Source: an uncultured Flavobacteriaceae bacterium
GTDB taxonomy: Bacteria > Bacteroidota > Bacteroidia > Flavobacteriales > Flavobacteriaceae
Length of the DNA: 64,000 bases
Assembly: GCA_943789455.1 (NCBI GenBank)
Contig: CALSUE010000001.1
Location: 884,001 to 948,000, forward strand
Reading direction: 5' to 3'
Positions 31,100-40,123 of this stretch are shown in pieces. Position 1 is the stretch's first letter, and each line of letters starts with the position of its first letter. Position numbers and translations under genes: made by a program. The notes beneath the pieces are model-generated. The model was not told the origin of the DNA. It ran no database searches and worked only from the letters and a program-made list of their open reading frames with translations.

Positions 31100-32728
31100 A
31101 TGGACATCAACTTCAACAAAAATGAAGATCATAATAAACTTTTAATAAGTGACCTTAAAAAAAGATTGGTAAAAGTGAAACTAGGTGGTGGTCAAGAAAG
31201 AATTAGCAAACATCACGAGAAGGGAAAAATGACTGCTAGAGAGAGAATTGACTATTTGCTAGATTCTAAATCTAAAAGTATTGAAATTGGGGCTTTTGCA
31301 GGTGAACAGATGTATCAAGAACATGGTGGTTGTCCTTCTGGAGGAGTTGTTGTGAAAATTGGATACATTCAAAAGAAACAGTGTATTGTAGTGGCCAATG
31401 ACGCTACTGTTAAAGCAGGTGCGTGGTTTCCCATTACTGGAAAGAAAAACTTACGCGCTCAAGAAATTGCCATTGAAAACAAACTACCAATTATCTATTT
31501 AGTAGATAGTGCCGGAGTATACTTACCGCTCCAGGACGAAATATTTCCAGATAAAGAACATTTTGGACGAATTTTTAGAAATAATGCCATCATGAGTAGT
31601 CTAGGAATTACTCAAATTTCTGCTGTTATGGGAAGCTGTGTTGCAGGCGGTGCCTATCTACCTATTATGAGTGATGAAGCTTTGATTGTGGATAAAACTG
31701 GTAGTATTTTTTTAGCAGGAAGTTATTTAGTGAAAGCAGCTATTGGAGAAAGCATTGATAATGAAACACTTGGAGGTGCTACAACCCATTGTGAAATCTC
31801 TGGAGTAACTGATTATAAAGCAAAAGATGATAAAGATGCTCTAGACACCATTAAAAATATTCTTGGTAAAATTGGTGATCATGATACTGCTGGATTTAAC
31901 AGAATAAAACCGGTTAAACCTTCAGAAAAAGAAGAGGAAATCCTTGGAATCCTTCCAAAACTTAGAACTGAGCAATATAACATGAAGGAAATTATTAAAC
32001 GTATTGTTGATAATTCTGAATTTGACGAATATAAAGAGGGGTTTGGAAAAACAATTATTACCGCTTATGCTAGAATAGATGGATGGGCAGTTGGTATAGT
32101 TGCCAATCAAAGGAAAGTAGTAAAAACAAAAAAGGGAGAAATGCAATTTGGGGGTGTTATTTACTCTGATTCTGCAGACAAAGCAACCCGATTTATTGCC
32201 AACTGTAATCAGAAAAAAATTCCTTTATTATTTCTTCAGGATGTTACTGGTTTTATGGTAGGATCTAAATCTGAACATGGTGGAATTATTAAAGATGGTG
32301 CTAAGATGGTGAATGCGGTTAGTAATTCTGTGGTTCCAAAATTTACCATCATTATTGGAAATTCTTACGGAGCTGGAAATTATGCAATGTGTGGTAAGGC
32401 CTACGACCCTAGATTAATTGCATCCTGGCCAAGTGCAGAATTAGCTGTAATGAGTGGGAATTCCGCTGCCAAGGTATTATTGCAAATTGAGAAAGCTTCT
32501 TTAAAAAAGAAAGGTGAAAAAATTTCGTCTGAAAAAGAAACCGAATTATTTGAAAAAATAAAATCTCGCTATGATAATCAAATATCTCCTTATTACGCTG
32601 CTGCTAGAATATGGACCGATGCTGTCATAAATCCATTAGATACTAGAACTTGGGTTTCAATGGGTATTGAAGCAGCAAATCACGCACCCATAGAGAGGAA
32701 GTTTAATTTAGGTGTTGTTCAAGTTTAA
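31100..32728 (+). CDS. Acyl-CoA carboxylase, carboxyltransferase (beta) subunit
   Basis: Transfers the carboxyl group from biotin to an acyl-CoA. The protein has both crotonase-like halves: N-terminal GKMTARERIDYLLD and AVMGSCVAGGAYLPIMSDE, C-terminal FLQDVTGFMVGSKSEHGGI and IIIGNSYGAGNYAMCGKAY. These sequences and 542 residues fit the methylcrotonyl-CoA carboxylase beta type better than the propionyl type, but the substrate is not certain. The biotin carboxylase/carrier subunit is not encoded nearby. Divergent marR suggests regulation. Confidence 0.88.
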   Translation: MDINFNKNEDHNKLLISDLKKRLVKVKLGGGQERISKHHEKGKMTARERIDYLLDSKSKSIEIGAFAGEQMYQEHGGCPSGGVVVKIGYIQKKQCIVVANDATVKAGAWFPITGKKNLRAQEIAIENKLPIIYLVDSAGVYLPLQDEIFPDKEHFGRIFRNNAIMSSLGITQISAVMGSCVAGGAYLPIMSDEALIVDKTGSIFLAGSYLVKAAIGESIDNETLGGATTHCEISGVTDYKAKDDKDALDTIKNILGKIGDHDTAGFNRIKPVKPSEKEEEILGILPKLRTEQYNMKEIIKRIVDNSEFDEYKEGFGKTIITAYARIDGWAVGIVANQRKVVKTKKGEMQFGGVIYSDSADKATRFIANCNQKKIPLLFLQDVTGFMVGSKSEHGGIIKDGAKMVNAVSNSVVPKFTIIIGNSYGAGNYAMCGKAYDPRLIASWPSAELAVMSGNSAAKVLLQIEKASLKKKGEKISSEKETELFEKIKSRYDNQISPYYAAARIWTDAVINPLDTRTWVSMGIEAANHAPIERKFNLGVVQV

Positions 32729-32762
32729 TTAAAAAATGTAATCTTTAAAAAAAAAGCTAATC

Positions 32763-33479
32763 ATGGGAAGAGCATTCGAATTTAGAAAAGCAAGAAAAAT
32801 GAAACGTTGGTCTGCAATGGCCAAAACATTTACAAGAATTGGGAAGGATATCGTGATGGCTGTAAAAGAAGGAGGACCAAACCCAGACACAAATTCTAGA
32901 TTAAGAGCTGTTATGCAGAATGCTAAGGCAGCAAATATGCCAAAAGACAATGTAGAGCGTGCTATTAAAAAAGCTACCGATAAGGATACCGCCAACTTTA
33001 AAGAAGTTTTATTTGAAGGCTATGCCCCCCATGGTATAGCCGTATTAATTGAAACTGCTACAGACAATAATAACAGAACTGTTGCTAATGTTAGAGCAAT
33101 TTTTAATAAGTGTGAAGGAAATTTTGGAACCTCAGGCTCAGTGGTTTTCATGTTTGATCATACCTGTAATTTTACTGTAAAAAAAGAAGATATTTCCATT
33201 GATATGGAAGAGTTAGAATTAGAACTCATAGATTTTGATGTGGAAGAGGTATTTGATGATGAAGAGGGAATCATTATTTATGCTCCATTTGAACAATTTG
33301 GTGCCATTCAATCTTTTTTTGAAAAAGAAAATGTAGAAATTATATCTTCAGGATTCGAGAGGATTCCAACCTCCACATTAAAGTTAACAGAAGACCAACA
33401 AGCTGATGTAGAAAAATTATTGGAAAAATTAGAAGAAGATGATGATGTGCAAAATGTATACCATTCTCTAGAAGTGTAG
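32763..33479 (+). CDS. YebC/PmpR family protein
   Basis: A 238-residue member of the YebC/PmpR (TACO1-like) family, described both as a transcriptional regulator and as a factor easing translation of proline-rich stretches. The diagnostic N-terminus MGRAFEFRKARKMKRWSAMA, then NTRLRA-like NSRLRAVMQNAKAANMPKDN, and an acidic domain 2 with EDGVEGI-like VFDDEEGI are present. The N-terminal GRAFEFRK differs from the GHSKW of enterobacterial YebC but is usual in Bacteroidota. It converges on menE with 5 bp between stops. Confidence 0.93.
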   Translation: MGRAFEFRKARKMKRWSAMAKTFTRIGKDIVMAVKEGGPNPDTNSRLRAVMQNAKAANMPKDNVERAIKKATDKDTANFKEVLFEGYAPHGIAVLIETATDNNNRTVANVRAIFNKCEGNFGTSGSVVFMFDHTCNFTVKKEDISIDMEELELELIDFDVEEVFDDEEGIIIYAPFEQFGAIQSFFEKENVEIISSGFERIPTSTLKLTEDQQADVEKLLEKLEEDDDVQNVYHSLEV

Positions 33480-33484
33480 AATCG

Positions 33485-34534
33485 CTATTTTAACAAATCA
33501 AGAGTCTTATGGCGGTTTATTTTACCAGATCCAGTCTCTAAGAATTCAGGAATAAAGAAAATTTCTTTGGGAATTTCAAATCTAGACAACTTTGAAAAGT
33601 GTGTTTTTGTTATTTGATCATTTTCTCCTTCAATAATTAGTATGCATTTTTCACCTAATATTTCATCCGGAATTCCAGCTACAAAAAATCGTGAATGTAG
33701 TGTATGTGATAACTTTTGTTCAATTTCTTCAGGATGTAATTTCACCCCTCCTGAATTGATGACATGATCTAAACGCCCTTTCCATTTAAATTCACTATTT
33801 GAAACAACCTCTACTACATCATTAGTCGTGATTTTTTCATTAGATATTTTTGGAGCATATATAACTAGACAATTTCTTTTATCTTTTGAAACAATAACAT
33901 CAGGTAATGTTTTGTAAACAGGTGCTGACCCTAGTTCTAACTGGGTGAATTTATTTAATTTTTTAACAGCAACATGTGTACTAGTTTCTGTCATTCCGTA
34001 GGTAGCAAAACATTTTGTATGAACAGATTGAATGGCTTTCTTTAAATCTTTAGAAACCACTCCTCCACCAACAATCAACGTTTTTATTTGGTTAATTTTT
34101 GAAATTGAATTTCTTAGTTGTAAAGGGACCATTGCAGAAAAGTCGTATTCTTTTGTAATTTCTTGTAATGGATTAGATGTAGATTCTATTACATCTAAAT
34201 CCCAACCAAGTGTGAGCGCTCTAACCAACATCATTTTTCCAGCAATAAATTTGATAGGTAAGCAGCACAATACTTTTGTATTCTCTCCTAATTGAAAATA
34301 ATTACCAGTAGCTAAAGCCGAATTTATCATAAAATCCTTCCGAAGATGAATACTTTTTGGATTTCCTGTTGATCCAGAGGTTTTAACTAGTATATAAGGA
34401 TCAGTAGAAAACCACTCTATCAAAAATTTATTGATTTCTCTTGAAATTGATTGAGAAAACATAACAAGTTCCTCAGAATTTGAAAATGACTCTCCGTTGA
34501 TTTGGAAACTTGTATGGAAACTATTCGATTTCAA
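33485..34534 (-). CDS. menE: o-Succinylbenzoate-CoA ligase-like AMP-binding protein (MenE)
   Basis: Activates o-succinylbenzoate to its CoA ester in menaquinone synthesis. The AMP-binding core LVKTSGSTGNPKSIHL (about residues 58-73) and TYGMTETSTHVA are present, as are GRLDHVINSGGVKLHPEEIE and the catalytic Lys region GSGKINR near the C-terminus. The frame extends to ATG 34591, which would overlap the preceding gene by 71 nt; TTG at 34534 overlaps it by only 14 nt and gives the family-like N-terminus KSNSFHTSFQINGESF, so I chose it. At about 349 residues it is the short form found in Bacteroidota. Its assignment is supported by menC and menA in the same run. Confidence 0.87.
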   Translation of the reverse strand: MKSNSFHTSFQINGESFSNSEELVMFSQSISREINKFLIEWFSTDPYILVKTSGSTGNPKSIHLRKDFMINSALATGNYFQLGENTKVLCCLPIKFIAGKMMLVRALTLGWDLDVIESTSNPLQEITKEYDFSAMVPLQLRNSISKINQIKTLIVGGGVVSKDLKKAIQSVHTKCFATYGMTETSTHVAVKKLNKFTQLELGSAPVYKTLPDVIVSKDKRNCLVIYAPKISNEKITTNDVVEVVSNSEFKWKGRLDHVINSGGVKLHPEEIEQKLSHTLHSRFFVAGIPDEILGEKCILIIEGENDQITKTHFSKLSRFEIPKEIFFIPEFLETGSGKINRHKTLDLLK

Positions 34535-35468
34535 TACGTGACGGTTTTTCAAGCTTTCCAAAAATTTTATCTTTCCAATTAGACCAACCATACTTTTTAG
34601 AAAGAATTAAAAAAACTATAGGGTATAATACAACTACGGGTAGGAACATTTCTGCACCAAGTGAAGGCTCAGAAATATCAATAAATAAGGCCTCTGTTTG
34701 AAAAACAGTCCAATCTGTTGTAACAAACAAAGCTGCCAATATATTATTTACTGCATGCATTCCCATGGCCAACTCAATTCCTTCATCCATTAGAGAAACT
34801 ACACCAAAAAACAAACCAGTTCCAATATAAAATACCAAAGCAATATATCCTAATTTTTCTATTTCAGGATTTAACCCATGTAACAAACCAAAAACAACTG
34901 ACATAATGATTAATGGGGCCCATTTATTTTTTATCCACAAGGCTAAGCCTTGCATATAATAGCCTCTAAATAATAATTCTTCCAAACTTGTTTGTAAAGG
35001 CATGAAAACAATAGCAACAAAGCAGAGCGTAAAAAAGGGTATGGGTTTAAAATTCCAAACATATTTTTCTGGTGAAAGTAAAATATCTGATCCTAAAAGA
35101 AGAAAAGTAATCCCCCCCCATACCAAAACACCAAAAAAGAATCGACTCCAATCTATTTTTTTTCTTGATGTTACTATCCATCTAATTTTTTTCTTATGAA
35201 TGCTTTTTACCAATGGAATAAATAATAATAATGGAAGAATAAATGATAGTAGTATAAGAAAAAGATATAAATTAGAATCAATTCCCAAATCAGCAAATGA
35301 ATTCTGCCCACTTTCCGCAAATTTTTGCAAGTCTTTTCCAGAAGCAAAAAAAGCTTTAATTGTAATCGGGATTTGACCGATCATGCTACCTATGAAAATA
35401 ATAAAAAACATGATTACATACATCCATGACTCATTCTTACCCTTATACCCTGTTTGTAAAAAATTCAT
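34521..35468 (-). CDS. CPBP-family intramembrane metalloprotease (CAAX-like)
   Basis: A membrane protein with about eight hydrophobic helices and the three Abi/CPBP motifs: EELLFRG near residue 164, FGLLHG near 192, and HAVNN near 238. These form the metal-dependent active site known in Rce1-like proteases. The substrate is unknown. It sits between menC and menE, one base from menC, so it is transcribed with menaquinone genes, yet it has no known role in that pathway. Confidence 0.9.
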   Translation of the reverse strand: MNFLQTGYKGKNESWMYVIMFFIIFIGSMIGQIPITIKAFFASGKDLQKFAESGQNSFADLGIDSNLYLFLILLSFILPLLLFIPLVKSIHKKKIRWIVTSRKKIDWSRFFFGVLVWGGITFLLLGSDILLSPEKYVWNFKPIPFFTLCFVAIVFMPLQTSLEELLFRGYYMQGLALWIKNKWAPLIIMSVVFGLLHGLNPEIEKLGYIALVFYIGTGLFFGVVSLMDEGIELAMGMHAVNNILAALFVTTDWTVFQTEALFIDISEPSLGAEMFLPVVVLYPIVFLILSKKYGWSNWKDKIFGKLEKPSRIEIE

Positions 35469-35469
35469 A

Positions 35470-36510
35470 TTAAATTAAATTAAAATTCCAATTTATATTT
35501 TGTTTATAATAAAGTCCTCCATTGTTAACCTCTAATGGACTATCAAAGTTATTGGTAAATAAACCTCCCGTTCCCAGACCCTGTGGCATACTACTTTTTA
35601 AAGTAGCAGTCCATTGGGCTATGGCATTTAAACCAATATTACTCTCTAAAGCACTAGTAACCCACCACCCTATACCGGATTTATCTGCAATATCTATCCA
35701 CTCAGAACTTCCCTTAAAACCACCGATTAAACTAGGTTTTAAAATGATGTATTGAGGGTTTATTATATGTAGTAATTCTTTCTTTTTTGTTACATCAAAT
35801 ACTCCAATTAATTCCTCATCTAGAGCTATTGGCAAAGGAGTCTGCTCACAAAGAGAGGCCATTTCATGATATTGACCTTGTTTTATGGGTTGTTCTATTG
35901 AATGTAAATCATAATTTGATAATATCTTTAGTTTCTCTAAAGCTTCTGATGCAATAAAAGCCCCGTTAGCGTCTACTCTTAACTCAATATCTTTAATTGA
36001 AAATTCTTTTCTTATCGTTGCTAAAAGTTGAATTTCTGATTCAAAATCAATAGCTCCAATTTTCATTTTTAAACAACGAAAGCCTTGAGCAATTTTTTCT
36101 TTTATTTGACGCTTCATAAACTGACGATCCCCCATCCAAATAAGACCATTAATAGCTATAGCTTTATTGGATTCTGTAAAGTCAGAAGCAAATAATTTGA
36201 AAGGTGATGAAGATTGAAGTGATAAAAATGCTTGCTCTATGCCAATTTGGATACTAGGGAAATCATTTGTTTTTGAAAGGAGTATATCTAAGCCTAACCC
36301 TATATTAGTACATACCCATAGAAGTTTATTCTCATAATCTGGTCTATCATCTATACTTAAACCTCTAAAAAGACCACATTCACCTATTCCAAAATTACCT
36401 TCTTTTTCAAGATGCAAGAACCAAGTTTCTTTGGTTTTTAAAATACCTCTAGAAGTTCCACTTGGTACTTTAAAATGTAATATATATTTATGGTAGGTTG
36501 CTTTCATCAA
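35470..36510 (-). CDS. menC: o-Succinylbenzoate synthase MenC
   Basis: Enolase-superfamily dehydratase making o-succinylbenzoate. Catalytic elements are the KMKIGAID lysine pair (around residue 150), metal ligands in DANGAF, IEQPIKQGQ and DEELIG, and the second lysine in ILKPSLIGG. 346 residues matches the Bacteroidota enzyme. ATG at 36510 follows 5 bp after the SRPBCC gene stop. Context with menA and menE makes the substrate assignment much stronger than sequence alone. Confidence 0.92.
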   Translation of the reverse strand: MMKATYHKYILHFKVPSGTSRGILKTKETWFLHLEKEGNFGIGECGLFRGLSIDDRPDYENKLLWVCTNIGLGLDILLSKTNDFPSIQIGIEQAFLSLQSSSPFKLFASDFTESNKAIAINGLIWMGDRQFMKRQIKEKIAQGFRCLKMKIGAIDFESEIQLLATIRKEFSIKDIELRVDANGAFIASEALEKLKILSNYDLHSIEQPIKQGQYHEMASLCEQTPLPIALDEELIGVFDVTKKKELLHIINPQYIILKPSLIGGFKGSSEWIDIADKSGIGWWVTSALESNIGLNAIAQWTATLKSSMPQGLGTGGLFTNNFDSPLEVNNGGLYYKQNINWNFNLI

Positions 36511-36515
36511 AATAT

Positions 36516-37028
36516 TTAATTTTCAAGAAACCTTTTAAAATTATTCAAGAACACCTCATCAATTTTTTTAAACTTAAATTTAAAAAAAGGTAATACACAA
36601 CTTAAAAGATAATTTTTAGCTTGGTAACTGGAACTCAAATTTATTACGGTATGAGATCCATCACTACTAAAAGTATAATCATCTCTCTCAACAACACCAT
36701 CTTTATCAATAAATAATGTTATTTTTTCGTTCTTAACATAGGCTAGTACTTTTTCTCTGATAATAGTAGTTTGATTGTTGTGAACTACTTTAATATTGTA
36801 AATACTTCCAGTAATTCCTGGTTTTAACTCTACAACTTCAATGGCATTATATTCAGGATTCCACTGGGTTTTAGCAGAAAGGTCTGTAAAGGTTGAAAAG
36901 GTTTTTTCTAGTGGCTCGTTTATGATAATCCTAGAAGTATAACTACTTTCTTTAATTATAAGTCCTGTCCCAAAAAACAATACAGTAAGAATAATTAAGA
37001 ACGTGATGACGATTTTTACTGTTTTCAT
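36516..37028 (-). CDS. SRPBCC-fold (START-like) membrane-anchored protein
   Basis: A 170-residue protein with an N-terminal hydrophobic segment (about 5-25) and a polyketide-cyclase/SRPBCC-like domain (IINEPLEKTFSTFTDLSAKTQWNPEY). This fold binds lipids or hydrophobic ligands. It sits between menA and menC in the same transcription unit, so a link to quinone or isoprenoid handling is possible, but unproven. Confidence 0.75.
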   Translation of the reverse strand: MKTVKIVITFLIILTVLFFGTGLIIKESSYTSRIIINEPLEKTFSTFTDLSAKTQWNPEYNAIEVVELKPGITGSIYNIKVVHNNQTTIIREKVLAYVKNEKITLFIDKDGVVERDDYTFSSDGSHTVINLSSSYQAKNYLLSCVLPFFKFKFKKIDEVFLNNFKRFLEN

Positions 37029-37052
37029 AAATTAATTTTTCAAATAGTGAAA

Positions 37053-37949
37053 TTATAAAACTTGTCCTAGACCAAAAAGAATTGCAAATAAAAAAGTACT
37101 CAAAGCTACTTTTTTTAATTCTCCATCTAAATTAGATGCATCTTCAGACTTATACACATATATACTATGAATACATAAAGGAACATAGGCTAATAAAAAT
37201 ATAAATTGAACTATTTTTGTGTATTTAGACATAACAAAAATGATAGCGAAGACAAGCGATAAAAACAGTAAACTGTAATGATACCTTTTGGCTGCTTTAC
37301 TACCTATTTTAACCACTATGGTATTTTTATTAGAAATTTTATCATTTTTACGATCTCTCATATTGTTGAGATTTAATACCGCTGTACTTAATAAACCAAT
37401 AGAAAAAGCTGGTAATAAAATAATTGAATGAACTTGTTTTGTAAATAAAAAATAACTCCCCAATACACTTAATAAACCAAAAAAAACAAATACAAAGAGA
37501 TCTCCAAAACCACTGTATCCATAAGCAGAGCCACCTACAGTATATTTTACGGCAGCTATAACTGAAATAATCCCTAAACAGAAAAATAATACTGAATATC
37601 CAAAATTGCTAGACCCGAAGGCTTTATAGATCAACATAACAGCAATTATAATTGTTAAAATAGTTGTGTAAATAATTGCCGATTTCATTTGTTTAGGAGA
37701 TATCTTACCAGAACTCACCATTCTTTCTTCACCTATTCTTGCGGAATCTGTTCCTTTAATTCCGTCTCCATAATCATTTGCAAAATTTGAAATAACTTGA
37801 AATCCAATTGTTGTAAATATGGAAAGAATGAAAATATACCAGTCAAAAAAACCCGAAGAAAGTGCTAAAAAACTCCCAAGAATAATACCAGAAATAGACA
37901 ATGGTAATGTTCTTAACCTTGCTGCTTTAATATAGTTTTTTATACTCAT
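37053..37949 (-). CDS. menA: 1,4-Dihydroxy-2-naphthoate polyprenyltransferase MenA
   Basis: Attaches the polyprenyl tail to DHNA, the membrane step of menaquinone synthesis. The UbiA fold has about nine helices, with aspartate-rich motifs NFANDYGDGIKGTD (about 56-69) and NNMRDRKNDK (about 194-203). 298 residues is typical. It implies menaquinone-based respiration. It is 27 bp downstream of the CCG-domain gene on the same strand. Confidence 0.95.
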   Translation of the reverse strand: MSIKNYIKAARLRTLPLSISGIILGSFLALSSGFFDWYIFILSIFTTIGFQVISNFANDYGDGIKGTDSARIGEERMVSSGKISPKQMKSAIIYTTILTIIIAVMLIYKAFGSSNFGYSVLFFCLGIISVIAAVKYTVGGSAYGYSGFGDLFVFVFFGLLSVLGSYFLFTKQVHSIILLPAFSIGLLSTAVLNLNNMRDRKNDKISNKNTIVVKIGSKAAKRYHYSLLFLSLVFAIIFVMSKYTKIVQFIFLLAYVPLCIHSIYVYKSEDASNLDGELKKVALSTFLFAILFGLGQVL

Positions 37950-37976
37950 GAATACTTGTAGATTCGGGAAATAAAA

Positions 37977-38753
37977 TTACAAATTGTCAGCTTCTGCAAT
38001 TAATTCAGCTATATCTTTTACTATAATTTGAGATTCCTTCTCATGAAACTTAACACCGTCTGTCATCATTGTATTACAATACGGACAACCTGTAGCAATT
38101 ATTTCTGCATTGGTCTCCAATGCTTGCTCTGTTCTCAAAATATTAATTTCTTTATCTCCTTTTTCTGCATCTTTAAACATTTGAGCCCCTCCAGCACCAC
38201 AACACAAAGCTCTATTTTTGTGTTGTTTCATCTCTTGGAGATTCACTCCTAATTTTCTTATAATGTCTCTTGGAGATTCATAGACACCATTTCCTCTTCC
38301 TAAATAACAAGGATCATGATAGGTAACTTTTTTACCTTTTAAAGATTTTTTAATGTCTAACCTGCCTTCTTGTACTAATTTTTTTATGAACTGTGTATGA
38401 TGATATACCTTGTAATTCCCGCCCAATTCGGGGTATTCATTTTTTAATGTATTGAATGAATGTGGATCTGTACAAACAATAGTTTTAACTTCATATGAAT
38501 TTAATATTTCAATATTTGAAATGGCCTGCATTTGAAATAGAAATTCATTTCCTGCTCTTTTAGCCGCATCCCCAGTTGAACTTTCCTCAGTCCCTAAAAC
38601 GGCAAAATCTACATTCGCCCTATGAAGTAACTTTACAAAAGCTCTGGTAATTTTTTTTGCTCTGTCATCATAACTTCCGGCGGCACCTACCCAAAATAAT
38701 ACTTCTGGGCTTTTGCCTTGAGACAGCATTTCTGCCATTGTTGGTACATTCAT
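37977..38753 (-). CDS. CCG-domain Fe-S binding protein (HdrB/GlcF-like)
   Basis: A soluble protein with two cysteine-rich CCG domains: HDPCYLGRGN with ALCCGAGGAQ, and the C-terminal GCPYCNTMM. Such domains bind unusual Fe-S clusters in heterodisulfide reductase and glycolate oxidase subunits. The frame extends to 38810, overlapping the upstream gene, but ATG 38753 gives the common start MNVPTMAEMLSQGKSPEVLFW; I chose it. It pairs with the upstream membrane ferredoxin-like protein to form a probable two-subunit, quinone-linked oxidoreductase of unknown substrate. Confidence 0.88.
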   Translation of the reverse strand: MNVPTMAEMLSQGKSPEVLFWVGAAGSYDDRAKKITRAFVKLLHRANVDFAVLGTEESSTGDAAKRAGNEFLFQMQAISNIEILNSYEVKTIVCTDPHSFNTLKNEYPELGGNYKVYHHTQFIKKLVQEGRLDIKKSLKGKKVTYHDPCYLGRGNGVYESPRDIIRKLGVNLQEMKQHKNRALCCGAGGAQMFKDAEKGDKEINILRTEQALETNAEIIATGCPYCNTMMTDGVKFHEKESQIIVKDIAELIAEADNL

Positions 38754-38764
38754 ATTTGTTGCTT

Positions 38765-40078
38765 TTATTCGTCTTTCCAGTTTAACCTGTCTTGTTGATT
38801 GTACTGCCAAGGAGCACCGTTGTTTTCTATATTAGTCATCATCATATTCAATTCTTGAGGAGCGGCAGATTGCTCCATAACTAAAAATCTTCTCATATCC
38901 ATTATGATGGATAACGGATCTATATCTATAGGACATTCTTCTACACAAGCATTACAACTTGTACATGCCCACAGTTCCTCAGGTGTAATATAATCGTTAA
39001 GTAACTGTTTACCATCGTCTTTAAAAGCACCTTTATTAGTATCGATATTACGACCAACTTCTTCTAAACGATCTCTAGTTTTCATCATAATAGCTCTTGG
39101 TGACAATTCCTTACCTGTCATATTTGCAGGACAAGAAGAGGTACATCTACCACATTCTGTACAGGTGTATGCATTAAGTAATTGTACCCAATTTAAATCA
39201 GTTACATCGCTAGCACCAAATTTTTCTGGAATCTCCTCTTCTAATCCTTCCTCTGGCATGGCATAAGGATCTGCATCAGGATCCATCATCATTCTAACTT
39301 CCTTAGTTACTGAGGATAAATTATTAAACTGGCCTTTGGGTTGAAGATTCGCAAAAAAAGTATTTGGAAAAGCAAGTAAAATGTGTAAATGTTTAGAATA
39401 ATATAGGTAATTTAAAAAAATTAAAATACCAATAATATGAGCCCACCAGGCTATATGCTCAATACTTGATAGGGTTTCTAGAGAATATTCTGAAAACCAA
39501 GGCGCAACAAATTGACTTATAGGATTTCCAAAACCTGCCTCTTGAAATGAATGATCTGTAGCATTCATTAGAATAAATAAAGACATTAAAACAATTTCGA
39601 AATATAGAATAAGATTCCCATCACTTTTGGGCCAACCTTTCATTTCCTTACTCATGAACCTTTTTATTTGGACAATATTTCTTCTCAACCAAAATATAAT
39701 TACAGCTACTAAAACAAGAAATGCTAAAATTTCAAAAGTTCCAATTAAAAAACCATAAATAGAATTTCCAAGAAGGGGTTGAAAAACTCTATGTGTTCCA
39801 AATAGACCATCAATAATAATCTCTAGAACTTCAATATTAATTATTATGAAACCCACATAAACTATAACATGAAGAAAACCTGCAATTGGTCTACTAACCA
39901 TCTTAGACTGCCCTAGAGCAATTCTTGCCATATTTTTCCACCGTTGGGTTTTTCGATCGGATCTATCTACTGCTTTACCAAGCTTAATATTCCTAACTAG
40001 TTTAAGAACATTCATGACAAAAAATCCTATGCCAATAAAAAGGGCTATTGCAAAAGATATATTTGGTATATAATTCAT
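38765..40078 (-). CDS. Membrane protein with C-terminal 2[4Fe-4S] ferredoxin domain
   Basis: The N-terminal half has about six hydrophobic helices, resembling the haem/quinone-interacting membrane part of HdrE/NarI-like proteins (RPIAGFLHVIVYVGF region). The C-terminal half carries two 4Fe-4S motifs: CTECGRCTSSCP and CTSCNACVEECPID. Total 437 residues. It precedes the CCG-domain gene by 11 bp, and the two together resemble a split electron-transfer module that hands electrons to or from menaquinone (inference). It is followed further down by menA, menC and menE. Confidence 0.87.
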   Translation of the reverse strand: MNYIPNISFAIALFIGIGFFVMNVLKLVRNIKLGKAVDRSDRKTQRWKNMARIALGQSKMVSRPIAGFLHVIVYVGFIIINIEVLEIIIDGLFGTHRVFQPLLGNSIYGFLIGTFEILAFLVLVAVIIFWLRRNIVQIKRFMSKEMKGWPKSDGNLILYFEIVLMSLFILMNATDHSFQEAGFGNPISQFVAPWFSEYSLETLSSIEHIAWWAHIIGILIFLNYLYYSKHLHILLAFPNTFFANLQPKGQFNNLSSVTKEVRMMMDPDADPYAMPEEGLEEEIPEKFGASDVTDLNWVQLLNAYTCTECGRCTSSCPANMTGKELSPRAIMMKTRDRLEEVGRNIDTNKGAFKDDGKQLLNDYITPEELWACTSCNACVEECPIDIDPLSIIMDMRRFLVMEQSAAPQELNMMMTNIENNGAPWQYNQQDRLNWKDE

Positions 40079-40123
40079 AAAAGAAATAAATTTAATTGTT
40101 CAGTATAGCTTTACAGTTTCTAT

